Shown: piece after piece, positions 14,618 through 24,504 of the stretch | Position numbering within the stretch: the first letter of the stretch is position 1 | Layout: the number at the start of each line of letters is the position of its first letter | NCBI GenBank assembly: GCA_013152945.1 | Contig: JAADFL010000010.1 | Coordinates: 1-36,501, forward strand | Reading direction: 5' to 3' | Length of the DNA: 36,501 bases | DNA from: Deltaproteobacteria bacterium | Lineage (GTDB): Bacteria > Myxococcota_A > JAADFL01 | Made by a program: the position numbers and the translations under genes | Notes under the pieces: generated by a model | What the model saw: only the letters and a program-made list of their open reading frames with translations | Told to the model about the DNA's origin: nothing | Databases searched by the model: none

Positions 14618-17560
14618 ATGTCCCTCTTGTATATTGTCAAGAGGCCTGATGGAACAACATCCAAGCCTATTGGCTTCGAGCAATTACAATCCATGGCGGA
14701 AACCGGTCTCTTGGATGGATGCACGGTCGCGGTACATGGAACCGGCCATTTTGTCACTCTTGCCGATGCCTTGGGTAATTCCGTGCCCACGGGACATGGA
14801 ATCGAATCCATGCCGGAAAAATTAAAAAATGTGGATGAAATCCCGGGCGGAGAACAGAATTTGGAATTCGACCTGCCATCTCCCGAAGAACTGGAGTTGC
14901 CTGATCAAAGAGAGAACTTTTTAGAAGTCCCTTCAGACCGTAAACCCGAAGAACGGCGCTTGGAGCCTCCGGATGTTTCAGATGAAGATAAGAACCAGCT
15001 TGAGGAAGCTGCTCCTCCCCAGTTTTCGCATCCTATTCCGGCGGCAGTTCCCGGAGAAAACGATGCCGGAGAAAACATTGTTGCAGATGTGCCTTATCAT
15101 GGTGAAGATGGTTATAGCATCAAGAATCCCGATGGACTCATTCTTGGTCCCTTGTCCATACAGGAGGTGACCGAACTGGTCGGTAGCGGCGGTTTGTCGA
15201 AACAAGATCCAGTCTCCATTGGCGGAAGCGAATTCCAACCGGCCGATCAATTGCCGGAGTTGGCAATACTTTTCGAGAGGAGGGGACCGAGGGAAACACC
15301 ATCAAGAAGCGAGGCCGAACCATCGACAGATCCCGGTGTCTTGGATTTACCTTCCATGGAGGAAATTGAAAAAGACGGTGCACATGAAATTACAGACAAC
15401 ATAATATCGAAGGACGTGCATGCTCCGGCCATAGATAAAGAAAATATGTCGCCTGGACCCGTGGAGGCGGAAAGCATTGTTGCCGGCGGGGGATCGGAGC
15501 CGGCGATAAAACCCGGTGAAATCAACCGGCCGTTCGATGAATCGAGTAAAGATGATGCAGTCCGGCCGGCGGAGGCTTCCGGGGAGCCTGAAGCATCAGG
15601 GGATGATTCGGATAATTATACTACGCCGCAGGCGCTTTGGCCGGAACTTTCGGGCCGGCTTGAAGACAAGCAACTACCCGCTGTGATATTTCAAATTTAT
15701 AAGGAACGAAGAGATGGCGTGCTGAAGCTGGAAAGGGGCAAGGATAAAAAATCCATATTTTTCAAGCAGGGCAAACCGGTCAGGGTACAGTCCACAATCG
15801 TAGGCGAACGCTTCGGTGATGTATTGGTGCAAAGAAAATTACTCACAGAGGACCAGTTGCTCTCATCACTTGATTCGGCAAAGCAGAATGAAAGCTATCT
15901 CGGTACAGAGTTGGTTCGCCAGGGGTTCTTGTCTGCGCCTTTATTGTTTGAGATGCTGGGAGATATAATAAAAAACCAGATAGTATCTTCGTTCTCCTGG
16001 AAGGAAGGATTATTTTCATTTCAGTTGGAAAAGTTCAAGAGCCCCGAGCATGTTGCTGCCGAGGTAGACCCGATACATTTGTTGCGTGACGGCATAGCCA
16101 GGCATTTCGACTTGAGAAGGTTGCTCGGCCCGTCTTGTCTCGGAAGAATCATGGATAAAAAAGTCATGATCACGGATCCTTCCGGAAATGCCCTGCAGGA
16201 ACTGAAATTGCCACCCAGAGAATTCAGGCTTGCCTCCAAGATAGAAGCTGGATCCACTATCCGCGAAGTGTACGAATCACTACACAAGGAAACCAGAGAG
16301 GAAGTAAAGGCGGCAAGACTATTGTTTCTTCTCATTTCGACCGAGGTCGTTTCCACCTTGGAGGAAGAGAGCGATGATCATGGCGGAGAGGAAGATAGTA
16401 CAATAGACGGTGGCCCGGGCCTCGGCGAACACACCGGCTTCACCGGGGAGGTCGATTTCGGGAATGTGGATTTGTCCTCCAAAACAGAAAATGATGATGA
16501 CAATCTCGACCTGTTAACCGGCTCGACGCCCGGTTCAGAGATTGAAATGCATTCATACGGTGAAGAGGTTAAAGATGTTGAAAAGACCCCGGTTATGGCC
16601 CCTGACATGGATGTAAATCTTCCCCTCGATTCAGGCTGGGAAGAGGAACCGGAAATTGAGCCGGAGCAGGAACAGCCCATGGCGGCTGCTGGTTTCGAAC
16701 TTCCGGAGCAGGAACAGCCTATGGCGGCTGCTGGTTTCGAGCTTCCGGAGCAGAAGCAGTCTATTGATCGACCTGAAAAATTGTCAGGAACTGCCGCATC
16801 TCAAGGTGCTGGTCGAATCGAGGAACAGAGAAAAGAATTCCTGGAGTTTGCAAAAGACCTGGATAACAAGTCATATTTTGAAATTATGGACGTACCAAAA
16901 GACTGCACCGACCAGCAGGTGAAGACGAGTTATATGGCCTTGGTAAAAAAATATCATCCTGATGCCGGTGGAGGAGGAGAAGGTGTTCCAGACGATATAC
17001 GTAGACTCAAGGAACAAATATTTGCAAGAATAAGTGAAGCTTTCGAAGTATTGAAAGACCCTGAAAAAAGAGAGGCCTATCGGGTCCATATAGAAGGTGG
17101 GGGCGATACCTCCGAACTTTCCGGGGACAAGGTGGATGTGAGCCCGATATTTCAATCTGAAGAATTGTTTCTTCAGGGTAAGCGATTGATCAAGGGACAG
17201 AAATTTGCAGAGGCTGTAAAAAGGATCGAGGAGGCATTGGAATTATATGACCGGGAACCTTCGTACCATGCCCACCTTGCCTATGCGAAAATGATGCGGG
17301 ACGGTCCGTCGGATCCCATGAATATTTCCAGGACCGCCAAGACCCTGGTCAAGATCCTGGAGGCTTCTCCCAACATGGAAGATGGATGGATGTTGCTGGG
17401 CTACGTTTACAAGAGAGCAGGACAAATCGATTACGCGCTGCAGACATTCGAGAAGGCGCTGGAAATCAATCGTCACAACAATGAGGCAGCCAGTGAAGTT
17501 CATTTCCTAAGGAAAAAAAGGGAACGAGGAGAAGGCAAGAAGAAAGGCCTTTTCAAGTAG
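14618..17560 (+). CDS. Multidomain GYF-like / DUF4388 / J-domain / TPR protein
   Basis: 980 residues, soluble, with no signal peptide or membrane segment. Order: two GYF_2-like modules (about 3-48 and 163-220) of the pattern YxIKxPDGxxxGP, an acidic linker, a DUF4388 (PATAN-like) domain (about 340-490), a long acidic linker with two exact 14-residue repeats (near 682-709), a DnaJ J-domain (about 735-825) with the HPD motif at His780-Asp782, and C-terminal TPRs (about 840-970). J-domain proteins recruit Hsp70; DUF4388 and TPRs bind proteins. DUF4388 fusions of this kind are typical of deltaproteobacteria and Myxococcota. ATG 14618 is chosen for its coupling to the mini-ORF; an upstream TTG at 14582 is in frame. 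Partner proteins unknown. Confidence 0.85.
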   Translation: MSLLYIVKRPDGTTSKPIGFEQLQSMAETGLLDGCTVAVHGTGHFVTLADALGNSVPTGHGIESMPEKLKNVDEIPGGEQNLEFDLPSPEELELPDQRENFLEVPSDRKPEERRLEPPDVSDEDKNQLEEAAPPQFSHPIPAAVPGENDAGENIVADVPYHGEDGYSIKNPDGLILGPLSIQEVTELVGSGGLSKQDPVSIGGSEFQPADQLPELAILFERRGPRETPSRSEAEPSTDPGVLDLPSMEEIEKDGAHEITDNIISKDVHAPAIDKENMSPGPVEAESIVAGGGSEPAIKPGEINRPFDESSKDDAVRPAEASGEPEASGDDSDNYTTPQALWPELSGRLEDKQLPAVIFQIYKERRDGVLKLERGKDKKSIFFKQGKPVRVQSTIVGERFGDVLVQRKLLTEDQLLSSLDSAKQNESYLGTELVRQGFLSAPLLFEMLGDIIKNQIVSSFSWKEGLFSFQLEKFKSPEHVAAEVDPIHLLRDGIARHFDLRRLLGPSCLGRIMDKKVMITDPSGNALQELKLPPREFRLASKIEAGSTIREVYESLHKETREEVKAARLLFLLISTEVVSTLEEESDDHGGEEDSTIDGGPGLGEHTGFTGEVDFGNVDLSSKTENDDDNLDLLTGSTPGSEIEMHSYGEEVKDVEKTPVMAPDMDVNLPLDSGWEEEPEIEPEQEQPMAAAGFELPEQEQPMAAAGFELPEQKQSIDRPEKLSGTAASQGAGRIEEQRKEFLEFAKDLDNKSYFEIMDVPKDCTDQQVKTSYMALVKKYHPDAGGGGEGVPDDIRRLKEQIFARISEAFEVLKDPEKREAYRVHIEGGGDTSELSGDKVDVSPIFQSEELFLQGKRLIKGQKFAEAVKRIEEALELYDREPSYHAHLAYAKMMRDGPSDPMNISRTAKTLVKILEASPNMEDGWMLLGYVYKRAGQIDYALQTFEKALEINRHNNEAASEVHFLRKKRERGEGKKKGLFK
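16661..16744 (+). repeat. Two tandem 42-bp repeats inside the J-domain gene
   Basis: 16661-16702 and 16703-16744 are near-identical (two third-position changes) and encode 14 residues each, PEQEQPMAAAGFEL; a third partial copy begins at 16745. They form part of a disordered acidic linker and keep the reading frame. Confidence 0.9.
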
Positions 17561-17573
17561 AAAATTTGGAACT

Positions 17574-20525
17574 CTAAAATACCCCGATCGAGAAATGGAA
17601 TGCGCCTACAGGTTCGCCCAGTTCTTTGCGCCTATCGAGGTTGAAACCGTAATCAAAGGCAATAGGTCCAACAGGCGTTGAGTAGCGCAAGCCGAGACCC
17701 GCAGCATATCTTACCTTGATCAAATCACCTGGTTGAGGGTTTAACCAGAGATTGCCCGCATCCATGAATAAAGCCAATTCGAACCCCCAAAACAAGGATT
17801 TACGTAGTTCCACTTTGAATGTAAAAAATGAATTGCCTCCTTCGGAACGCTCCATATTTCTGGATTTGATTTCCTCTACGGATAGATCCGCCGGGTAGAG
17901 AGTCTTTTCCGGCAATGACCGCAAATCAGATCTTCCTCCAAGGAAGAAACGCTCCTGAACCGGTGTGGGGTTGGTCCTTGAAAAATTCTTTATCGCACCA
18001 ATCCTGATGGAAACGGCCATCCTCAACCTGCCCGGTCTGTATATCGGAAAATACCCGCTCAACATGATATCGCCTTTGAGCAAATTCACGTCTATATCCT
18101 TGTTCAGTTCCGGCAATGAACGTTTGTATTCGCAGCTCAGGCTGGCTAAAAAACCGAGCATGGGATCGAATCTGTCATCACGCAAATCAAGCACGATATG
18201 GCCTCTCGGCCCATAGGACCAAGATATTCCCTCCGGCGGGATATCCCCGCCCCCCCTTGTTCCCGCGGCCAATTCGACATCGTCATAAGTAAACTCGAAT
18301 TCGAGAATGCCTGTGATACGATCCATTGGATCAGTGAAAGCAGAGATGCTGAACCTTTGTTCGTCCAGGCCGTAAGCTGGATGGTTTTCCCTCTTCAAGA
18401 GACTGATATCTCCACGTATGCCCAACTGGAACTGCCTGGTGACCAATAGGTATGGATAGCTGACTGATAGGTTGATGTCTCTCTCAAGTCTGTCTTTGAC
18501 AGGCAATTGGTCGAGGAATTCCTGGAACTGTGGGTCGAGAAAATAAACCATCGGATAATTGGCCCTGGCTGACGTCATGGCCCGGATTCCCCTTCCTGCC
18601 AGGTTCCTTCTTTCGAATGAAGATCGAACAGACGGTCCTTTCTCGGAACTTATTCCACCTGCAACTTCAAATACCGAACCAGGGGCTTCGCGTACTTCGA
18701 CGACTATTTTCTTTATGGCTTGTCTCGCCTTGTCTTCAAAGGGTTCGATGATTACTTCTGTAAAGAGGCCGGTCCGGATCAACCGTTGCCTGCTCTCCTT
18801 GAGGGCATCTCTGGTCAGTAGGTCTCCGGGCCGGATCGTCATGCGATCCTTGATCAAGGATGATCGTATTTCGTAGTTGCCCCTAACCATGATCTCGCCG
18901 ACCTTCGTTAACGGCCCCGCTTCGACTTTAAAAATGAGAATCGTCGAGTCGCCCTGTTTTTTTTCGGTTTTTTTTACGTCACAATAATAATATCCCATTA
19001 AGCGGCATTGGGACAATATTTGCTTAAGTGACTTATCCACCTTCCATGGATTCAAGCCGCCCCCGGGTTTCAACACCAGATTTTTTTTCAACTCATTAAT
19101 GCTGCCGGGTTGCGGCCAACCCTGGATAACAAGGCCGGCTATTATTGTTCTAGGCCCTTCGTGAATCGGAATCTTGATTGTCAAATTCGTTCCGTTTTTC
19201 GAAAATACCAACTTGTAACGGCCTATCGATGATGACAGGTAACCCAGGGAACGGTAATAATTCACAACTTCTTCGAGACCGTTTTTAAACGTATCTTCGA
19301 CGTAGACATCCTTGCCGGACAGGGGTTTTCTAAAGCCGCCGGACCTGTCAAAGGCTTCTCCCAATAGACGCTCCCTTGCCAACAAATCCGGATCGACCGG
19401 TTGATAGAGAATCGGGCGGGAATTCTCTTCCTCCATGACCGCCCTTAGGATCTTGTTGAGCTTGGAATCATTCACCGCCTTATTTCCAATAAAGTCGATC
19501 CGTTTGATTCGCACCCTTGGGCCTTCCTTTATATGGAACACCACTTTGGACAGATCCGGTGTATAGTTTATTCGTTCGCCAGTCACAATAGCATGAAAAT
19601 AACCCAATCTCTTATAATATTCCGTCAAGGACCCCGCCATCGCATCGATGACATCCTTTGTTATCATCTTTTCCGTGCGTGGTTTGAGCAGTTTTCTCAA
19701 GCGCGATGATGTTACTTCTTGATTTCCCTCGAATGTGAAGATTATTTTGGGTCCTGATTCAATCCTGAGTCTCACAAGAGCATGGATGTTTTTTCCATCC
19801 CTGTGTATCTCGATACCGGGATCACCGACCTGTGCATCGAACCTTCCCATGTCCTGGTAGAATTTCCTTATATTCTTTCTGTCTTCATCGAGCCTGTCCA
19901 GGTCGAGAATTCTCCCTTTTCTCGTATCCATCAAGTCGAGAATTTTTTTGAACTTCACCGCCGGATGGCCTGTCAACAGAATGCGACTTATAATCAATGG
20001 TTTTCCTTCGATTACTTTTATTTTAAGCAATATGCCTCCCCGGTCCTTTTCCGGTTCGAACAGAACTTTCGCATAGTGATACCCGGCACGTCGATAGGCG
20101 TACTGAACCGCATCAACCCTGTTTTCCACTTCATCGAGTAGGTAGTCATCCCCGGGCCTGACATGAAGGAGCCGACCGATTTTTGCGCTGGAGAACCTCT
20201 TATTTCCGGTAATATCGATTGCAACTATTTTGCGACGTGCCCTGCAATGGAAGGTAATGATCAATCCTTTATGGCCGGGTTTTGCCGTTGCTGTGATCTG
20301 GTCGAACAAGCCCAGTTGAAACAGCCTCTCCAATGTTCGCCTGACTTCTTTCATGGATAGAGGCTGGTTCTTCTTTACATCGATCAAGTCTTTAATCGTA
20401 TTTACATCGATACCGGCCGGAATGTCCAATATTACGCCTGATACTACAGGGCGGGAATTTGAAGCAAATATGCCGGGCTGGACCTGGATCATCAACATTG
20501 TCATCATGAGGCTGATGGAATTCAT
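17574..20525 (-). CDS. Omp85 protein with about seven POTRA domains (BamA/TamA-like)
   Basis: 983 residues. ATG at 20525 lies 1 nt after the TamB stop with GGGAG upstream. A signal peptide (about 1-21) is followed by seven POTRA-like units over roughly residues 25-600, each ending in EGP/EGK-type turns and containing the GxxxFxxxxx alpha-beta pattern. A 16-strand-type barrel follows (about 600-983), ending in Phe. BamA has five POTRAs and TamA three. The loop-6 motif, normally (V/I)RGF or RGY, reads GGRSDLRSLPE here, with Gly replaced by Ser. Genomic pairing with TamB suggests a TamA role, or BamA-type assembly. Convergent with the J-domain gene, 13 nt away. Confidence 0.9.
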   Translation of the reverse strand: MNSISLMMTMLMIQVQPGIFASNSRPVVSGVILDIPAGIDVNTIKDLIDVKKNQPLSMKEVRRTLERLFQLGLFDQITATAKPGHKGLIITFHCRARRKIVAIDITGNKRFSSAKIGRLLHVRPGDDYLLDEVENRVDAVQYAYRRAGYHYAKVLFEPEKDRGGILLKIKVIEGKPLIISRILLTGHPAVKFKKILDLMDTRKGRILDLDRLDEDRKNIRKFYQDMGRFDAQVGDPGIEIHRDGKNIHALVRLRIESGPKIIFTFEGNQEVTSSRLRKLLKPRTEKMITKDVIDAMAGSLTEYYKRLGYFHAIVTGERINYTPDLSKVVFHIKEGPRVRIKRIDFIGNKAVNDSKLNKILRAVMEEENSRPILYQPVDPDLLARERLLGEAFDRSGGFRKPLSGKDVYVEDTFKNGLEEVVNYYRSLGYLSSSIGRYKLVFSKNGTNLTIKIPIHEGPRTIIAGLVIQGWPQPGSINELKKNLVLKPGGGLNPWKVDKSLKQILSQCRLMGYYYCDVKKTEKKQGDSTILIFKVEAGPLTKVGEIMVRGNYEIRSSLIKDRMTIRPGDLLTRDALKESRQRLIRTGLFTEVIIEPFEDKARQAIKKIVVEVREAPGSVFEVAGGISSEKGPSVRSSFERRNLAGRGIRAMTSARANYPMVYFLDPQFQEFLDQLPVKDRLERDINLSVSYPYLLVTRQFQLGIRGDISLLKRENHPAYGLDEQRFSISAFTDPMDRITGILEFEFTYDDVELAAGTRGGGDIPPEGISWSYGPRGHIVLDLRDDRFDPMLGFLASLSCEYKRSLPELNKDIDVNLLKGDIMLSGYFPIYRPGRLRMAVSIRIGAIKNFSRTNPTPVQERFFLGGRSDLRSLPEKTLYPADLSVEEIKSRNMERSEGGNSFFTFKVELRKSLFWGFELALFMDAGNLWLNPQPGDLIKVRYAAGLGLRYSTPVGPIAFDYGFNLDRRKELGEPVGAFHFSIGVF

Positions 20526-20526
20526 A

Positions 20527-23500
20527 TTAGAACTCCCGCCTGTAACGAAGCTCCAAGCCGAAATTGCCACTTTGAAGAAGGTCGCTGTTCTCCCACTGCC
20601 CGAGCAAACCCAAACGGGGATTAAACCGGTATTCTATTTTCACCTTTTGATCTTTTGTATCTCCGACACCGGTCTCTATAGTCAGCAAAAGAGCATCAGT
20701 CAGTTGCTTGCCCACCTCCAAGTACGGAAGGAGGTATCCACCCTTTTCTCCCTTGGTCCAACCTGGGTAAAGCCTGAAAAAATCCAACTTAAGTGTTTCC
20801 CTGAGTTGTTCGTCCAGTCCTGTTATTTCCATGAGGGCGTCGGAAGTAATTTGTGAAAGGGCCTGTTCTGTACTTCCTTCCACATTGCCGCCAAGGTCTG
20901 TTGTCTTGACCCCGATAACAAATAATGAAAAAATATCTTCTTCGGGTAATGGAGGCTCGGATACGGCCCTCAATTCATACTTGTCAAGGTTACCCTGTAC
21001 TTTAAATTCCACATCGTAGTAGGAAGACTCGCCGTCACGTTCCTCCCCGGCCGGTTTGAAATCCTTTAGCCTGGTAGTCGCCCGAATATCGAACCAGGGG
21101 AATATCCTGCTCGGATCATTGAAATCGAGGTACATTTGCTTTATTTCCAACTCGTGTCTCTGGAGCCTAAGCCTTCCCCTTATCAAGTGCAGGGCTCCAA
21201 TAAGACCGACACTGTCGGTAGTACCACTAATAGTAACCTGGCCTCCCATCTCTATGTCGGCGATGTTGTTTTTTATCAGAATGTTATTTTCCGCATTTAA
21301 TCTGATTGCAAGCTTGATCCCGGCCTTTTTCTGATTGGACACAAAGGCCAATCTTTTTGGTTTGAACAACCTTTTAAGCCTGGGCACCAGGTCTTTCAAC
21401 CGAATGTCTTTTGAAAAACGCGCCCATAACAAATCCAAATCTCCTGAAAACTCGACCCTGTCTGAATCACCTTCCACCATGAATTCACCAGCCACTCTGG
21501 CTGGTAGATCGCTTGGAAAAGCCAGCGAGCAATCATCCAGTGTGCTTTGCAGATGAATCTTGAACGGCATGTAATCGATCTCGCCGCTCGTTGTGGTTCC
21601 TCCGCTTCCCAACCTTGCACGCACTTGATCTAAAACAACCCTTCTCGAACTTAACAAGACTCTACCGGTTGCTCCTTCCAGTAACGGAGGAAACCCCCTA
21701 AAGCCTATCTCGACGTTCTTCACCTTGGCTGTGATCAAGGGCTCGGGCTTGAAGAATCGGCCCCTGATAGTTCCCTTTAATATTGCTGTCCCGTCACTTT
21801 TAACAAACACCGATGGCACCAGGTGTTCCAGGAAGTTTGTTCCTATCTTGCCTTCCAGCGACAGATCCCAGCCTTTCTCTATAGACAGGTTGCCTGCCAA
21901 ATTGATTTGACCTGAAAGGGTCTTCAGTTTCAAATTGTCTATACGGACCATGCCTGATCCGATACGGCTCTTCATCTCGTCCACAAGGGCCAAATTAAGA
22001 ACTCCGAATTTGTTTTCGGACAAAGTCAGCTTTGCAAGGTCAACATGTCCTTCCCATTTTTTCGGTTTGGCCATTGGCCCGGACAGATCAAGCCGGCCGG
22101 TAACCGCCCCGGAAAATACAGATCCCTTTATCCTGTCCAGCTTGAAATCATTCAGCCTCAGAACGAGCCAAAACGGGTAATCACGGACCAATTCCACCTG
22201 GGAGGAAAAAGCCAACTTCCGTCCGGTCAGGTTGCCTTCCACGAGTAAGCGGCCATCACTCAATTTCCAGGTGAGTCTGGATGTTTTATCAGGCTTCATC
22301 GAATCGGCTAGTTTTACGTTTTTGAACTCAAAAACGCCGTTTCCCTCCGGCATATCGATATTCCCATGAATCCATGCCGATCCATTGATACGGCCCGAGC
22401 CTCCGGGCAATATAGATTTGAAGTATTGCAGTTTTTCCAGCCTGGCATTCTTTAGCCTGGCCGTGAGATCGAGTCCCCGAGTTTCTCCACTTATCATACC
22501 TGCAATTCGGACTCTTCCTCCGGCAAAAGACAACTCGGCCGTAGTGATCTCCAAATTTTGTCCATGGAGTCTTCCGGTAAGCCGGCCGTTCAAAGGGCCC
22601 TCCCCGGCCAGCTTGATGCCCTTTCCCTTCAAGCTGATTGTTCCAGACAGGTTATGCAAAGGGCCTTCTATTCCGACATTTCCCGCCAACAGGCCGTCCG
22701 GCTTCAGGACAGTAGCGATTTTTCGGGGTAAAAACTTGATGATGTCGCGAAGATGAAAATCTTCCCAGGCAAGGTCTACTTTTATCCTTGGCATCGAATC
22801 AATGATCGCGCCCAGTTTCAGTTCTACCTTGCTTTTGCCTGAAAGGATTTCACACCTTGGAAGGACCAATCGCCTGGTCTTGTAATCGAAAACAGCTTCT
22901 CCCGTCAAGGCGACACTACCCAGCCGTCCAAGCAATAGCTTGTCGAAATTGTAGTCCACCCAGATTTTTGGTTGTCTCAAGGTACCGGCGCAAATGGCAT
23001 CGATTAGGCCTTTACCTTTAAGATCATTCCCTTTGGAGAGATACGGCAGGTCATGCAAATAGGGCAGGTCATGCAATGAAATGGAAGCGCCTTTTGTTTC
23101 CAGGTCAAGCTTGCCGTTCAGTCCTATAGTTCCTTTTATTGCGAGATTTGTTTCGTTGGTGGACAAAAGGATATTGTCGAAAGCGAAATGGTCATCCTCG
23201 AATTTGCCCTGTCCCCTTACGGCTATCTTGTGCATATGAAATCCTGATTCGTTTTTCAATTCATCGATTGAGAGGTTCATTGAAAAAACGGCTTTCATTG
23301 GGGATTTCAGATTCGATTTGATTGTCAGTTTTCCGTCAATATCTGCCTGTATACCATGCAAATCAGTAAGCAGCATTGCCATGAGACGGCTGAGTTTCAA
23401 ACGGTTGAACTTGAAAGTAGCTGTCATTTTATCGGAGTCTGACGTGTTTAGCACGGCTTCGGCCGAAAGAGTGTCCTTGGTTATGCTCGAAGTGATAGAA

Positions 23501-24504
23501 GTCAATTTTAGCTCGGATCCGCCATAATTGAAACGACCCCTGAAATCACCAATTGTCCCGGTTCCAATCGACACGTCCATAAGGTTGAAATCTCCAACCG
23601 CCTTGACTTTCAATGAATTCATTTTCACCTTGGCCGAGACAGCCAATTTTCCGCCCAATTTACGGTGTATGCCAAGCATCGATGCTGCTTCTGCCAGGGA
23701 AGTATGAAATATCAGATCCGCACTGGCCTCTTGGGTTGTCCTTGAATCAAATATTCCAGAGAAAAAAAGTGCTGTCTCTCCCATTACAATAGCTGCTTTT
23801 TCTATTTTGAACGTTGGGCCGCGAGAATGAAGGGTAATCCTGACTTTATCTATGTTTTCTTTGATATGGCCAAGGTGTAGGCGCCCATTTTTTGCTGATA
23901 AGTCTATATGGTATCCTTTTCCGGATCTTTCAGCATGGAGGGCGATATTACCAATGTCCAAAGAGTGCTGTTTGCCCAGGCCGAAAGTTGCACGGCCATC
24001 CTGGACCTCCAATTCGCCAATGCGGATTGCAGATCCATTTGTAAAATCAAGAAAGGGGATATGCTGATCAACTCCTTTGTTGTTGGAAATTTGTATCATC
24101 TCTTCGGCTTCGGACCTGGATTTCAAATATATGGCTAGGACGGGTGCTTGTAAGACGATTCTATCCGCAGATAGTGTGCCAAAGAACAATTGCAATGGCC
24201 GCAGCCACAGCTTAATTGATTTGACATAGAGGTTGAATCGCCCCTTTGGATCCTTGATTTTCAAAGTATTTATGTCAATCGATGATTCACTGATATCTAT
24301 ATCCAGTCCTGCAAGCGTACAGTCCGCTCCCAGTTTTTCGGTCAGCAACCGGGCCAATTCGGCACCAAGCCATTTGCCGACAGTCTGTGTTTCCAGAGAT
24401 GCTACGAGAATTCCCGCCAGCAGGGCGGCAATGAGGAAAAACAATACAGCCAGCCTTCTATGCAACGGCCGACCCTGCCACTTTTCAGTTTCCCGATCCT
24501 TCAC
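20527..24504 (-). CDS. tamB: TamB-family translocation and assembly protein
   Basis: 1325 residues. An N-terminal membrane anchor (about 17-39, RRLAVLFFLIAALLAGILVASL) precedes a very long repetitive beta-rich region of the AsmA/TamB kind, and the last ~350 residues match the DUF490/TamB C-terminal domain, ending in LELRYRREF. TamB forms a hydrophobic periplasmic groove that moves phospholipids and aids some autotransporters. GTG 24504 overlaps the TPR gene end by 20 nt; no Met is available for a later ATG start. Ends 1 nt before the Omp85 start, so the two are coupled. Confidence 0.92.
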   Translation of the reverse strand: MKDRETEKWQGRPLHRRLAVLFFLIAALLAGILVASLETQTVGKWLGAELARLLTEKLGADCTLAGLDIDISESSIDINTLKIKDPKGRFNLYVKSIKLWLRPLQLFFGTLSADRIVLQAPVLAIYLKSRSEAEEMIQISNNKGVDQHIPFLDFTNGSAIRIGELEVQDGRATFGLGKQHSLDIGNIALHAERSGKGYHIDLSAKNGRLHLGHIKENIDKVRITLHSRGPTFKIEKAAIVMGETALFFSGIFDSRTTQEASADLIFHTSLAEAASMLGIHRKLGGKLAVSAKVKMNSLKVKAVGDFNLMDVSIGTGTIGDFRGRFNYGGSELKLTSITSSITKDTLSAEAVLNTSDSDKMTATFKFNRLKLSRLMAMLLTDLHGIQADIDGKLTIKSNLKSPMKAVFSMNLSIDELKNESGFHMHKIAVRGQGKFEDDHFAFDNILLSTNETNLAIKGTIGLNGKLDLETKGASISLHDLPYLHDLPYLSKGNDLKGKGLIDAICAGTLRQPKIWVDYNFDKLLLGRLGSVALTGEAVFDYKTRRLVLPRCEILSGKSKVELKLGAIIDSMPRIKVDLAWEDFHLRDIIKFLPRKIATVLKPDGLLAGNVGIEGPLHNLSGTISLKGKGIKLAGEGPLNGRLTGRLHGQNLEITTAELSFAGGRVRIAGMISGETRGLDLTARLKNARLEKLQYFKSILPGGSGRINGSAWIHGNIDMPEGNGVFEFKNVKLADSMKPDKTSRLTWKLSDGRLLVEGNLTGRKLAFSSQVELVRDYPFWLVLRLNDFKLDRIKGSVFSGAVTGRLDLSGPMAKPKKWEGHVDLAKLTLSENKFGVLNLALVDEMKSRIGSGMVRIDNLKLKTLSGQINLAGNLSIEKGWDLSLEGKIGTNFLEHLVPSVFVKSDGTAILKGTIRGRFFKPEPLITAKVKNVEIGFRGFPPLLEGATGRVLLSSRRVVLDQVRARLGSGGTTTSGEIDYMPFKIHLQSTLDDCSLAFPSDLPARVAGEFMVEGDSDRVEFSGDLDLLWARFSKDIRLKDLVPRLKRLFKPKRLAFVSNQKKAGIKLAIRLNAENNILIKNNIADIEMGGQVTISGTTDSVGLIGALHLIRGRLRLQRHELEIKQMYLDFNDPSRIFPWFDIRATTRLKDFKPAGEERDGESSYYDVEFKVQGNLDKYELRAVSEPPLPEEDIFSLFVIGVKTTDLGGNVEGSTEQALSQITSDALMEITGLDEQLRETLKLDFFRLYPGWTKGEKGGYLLPYLEVGKQLTDALLLTIETGVGDTKDQKVKIEYRFNPRLGLLGQWENSDLLQSGNFGLELRYRREF

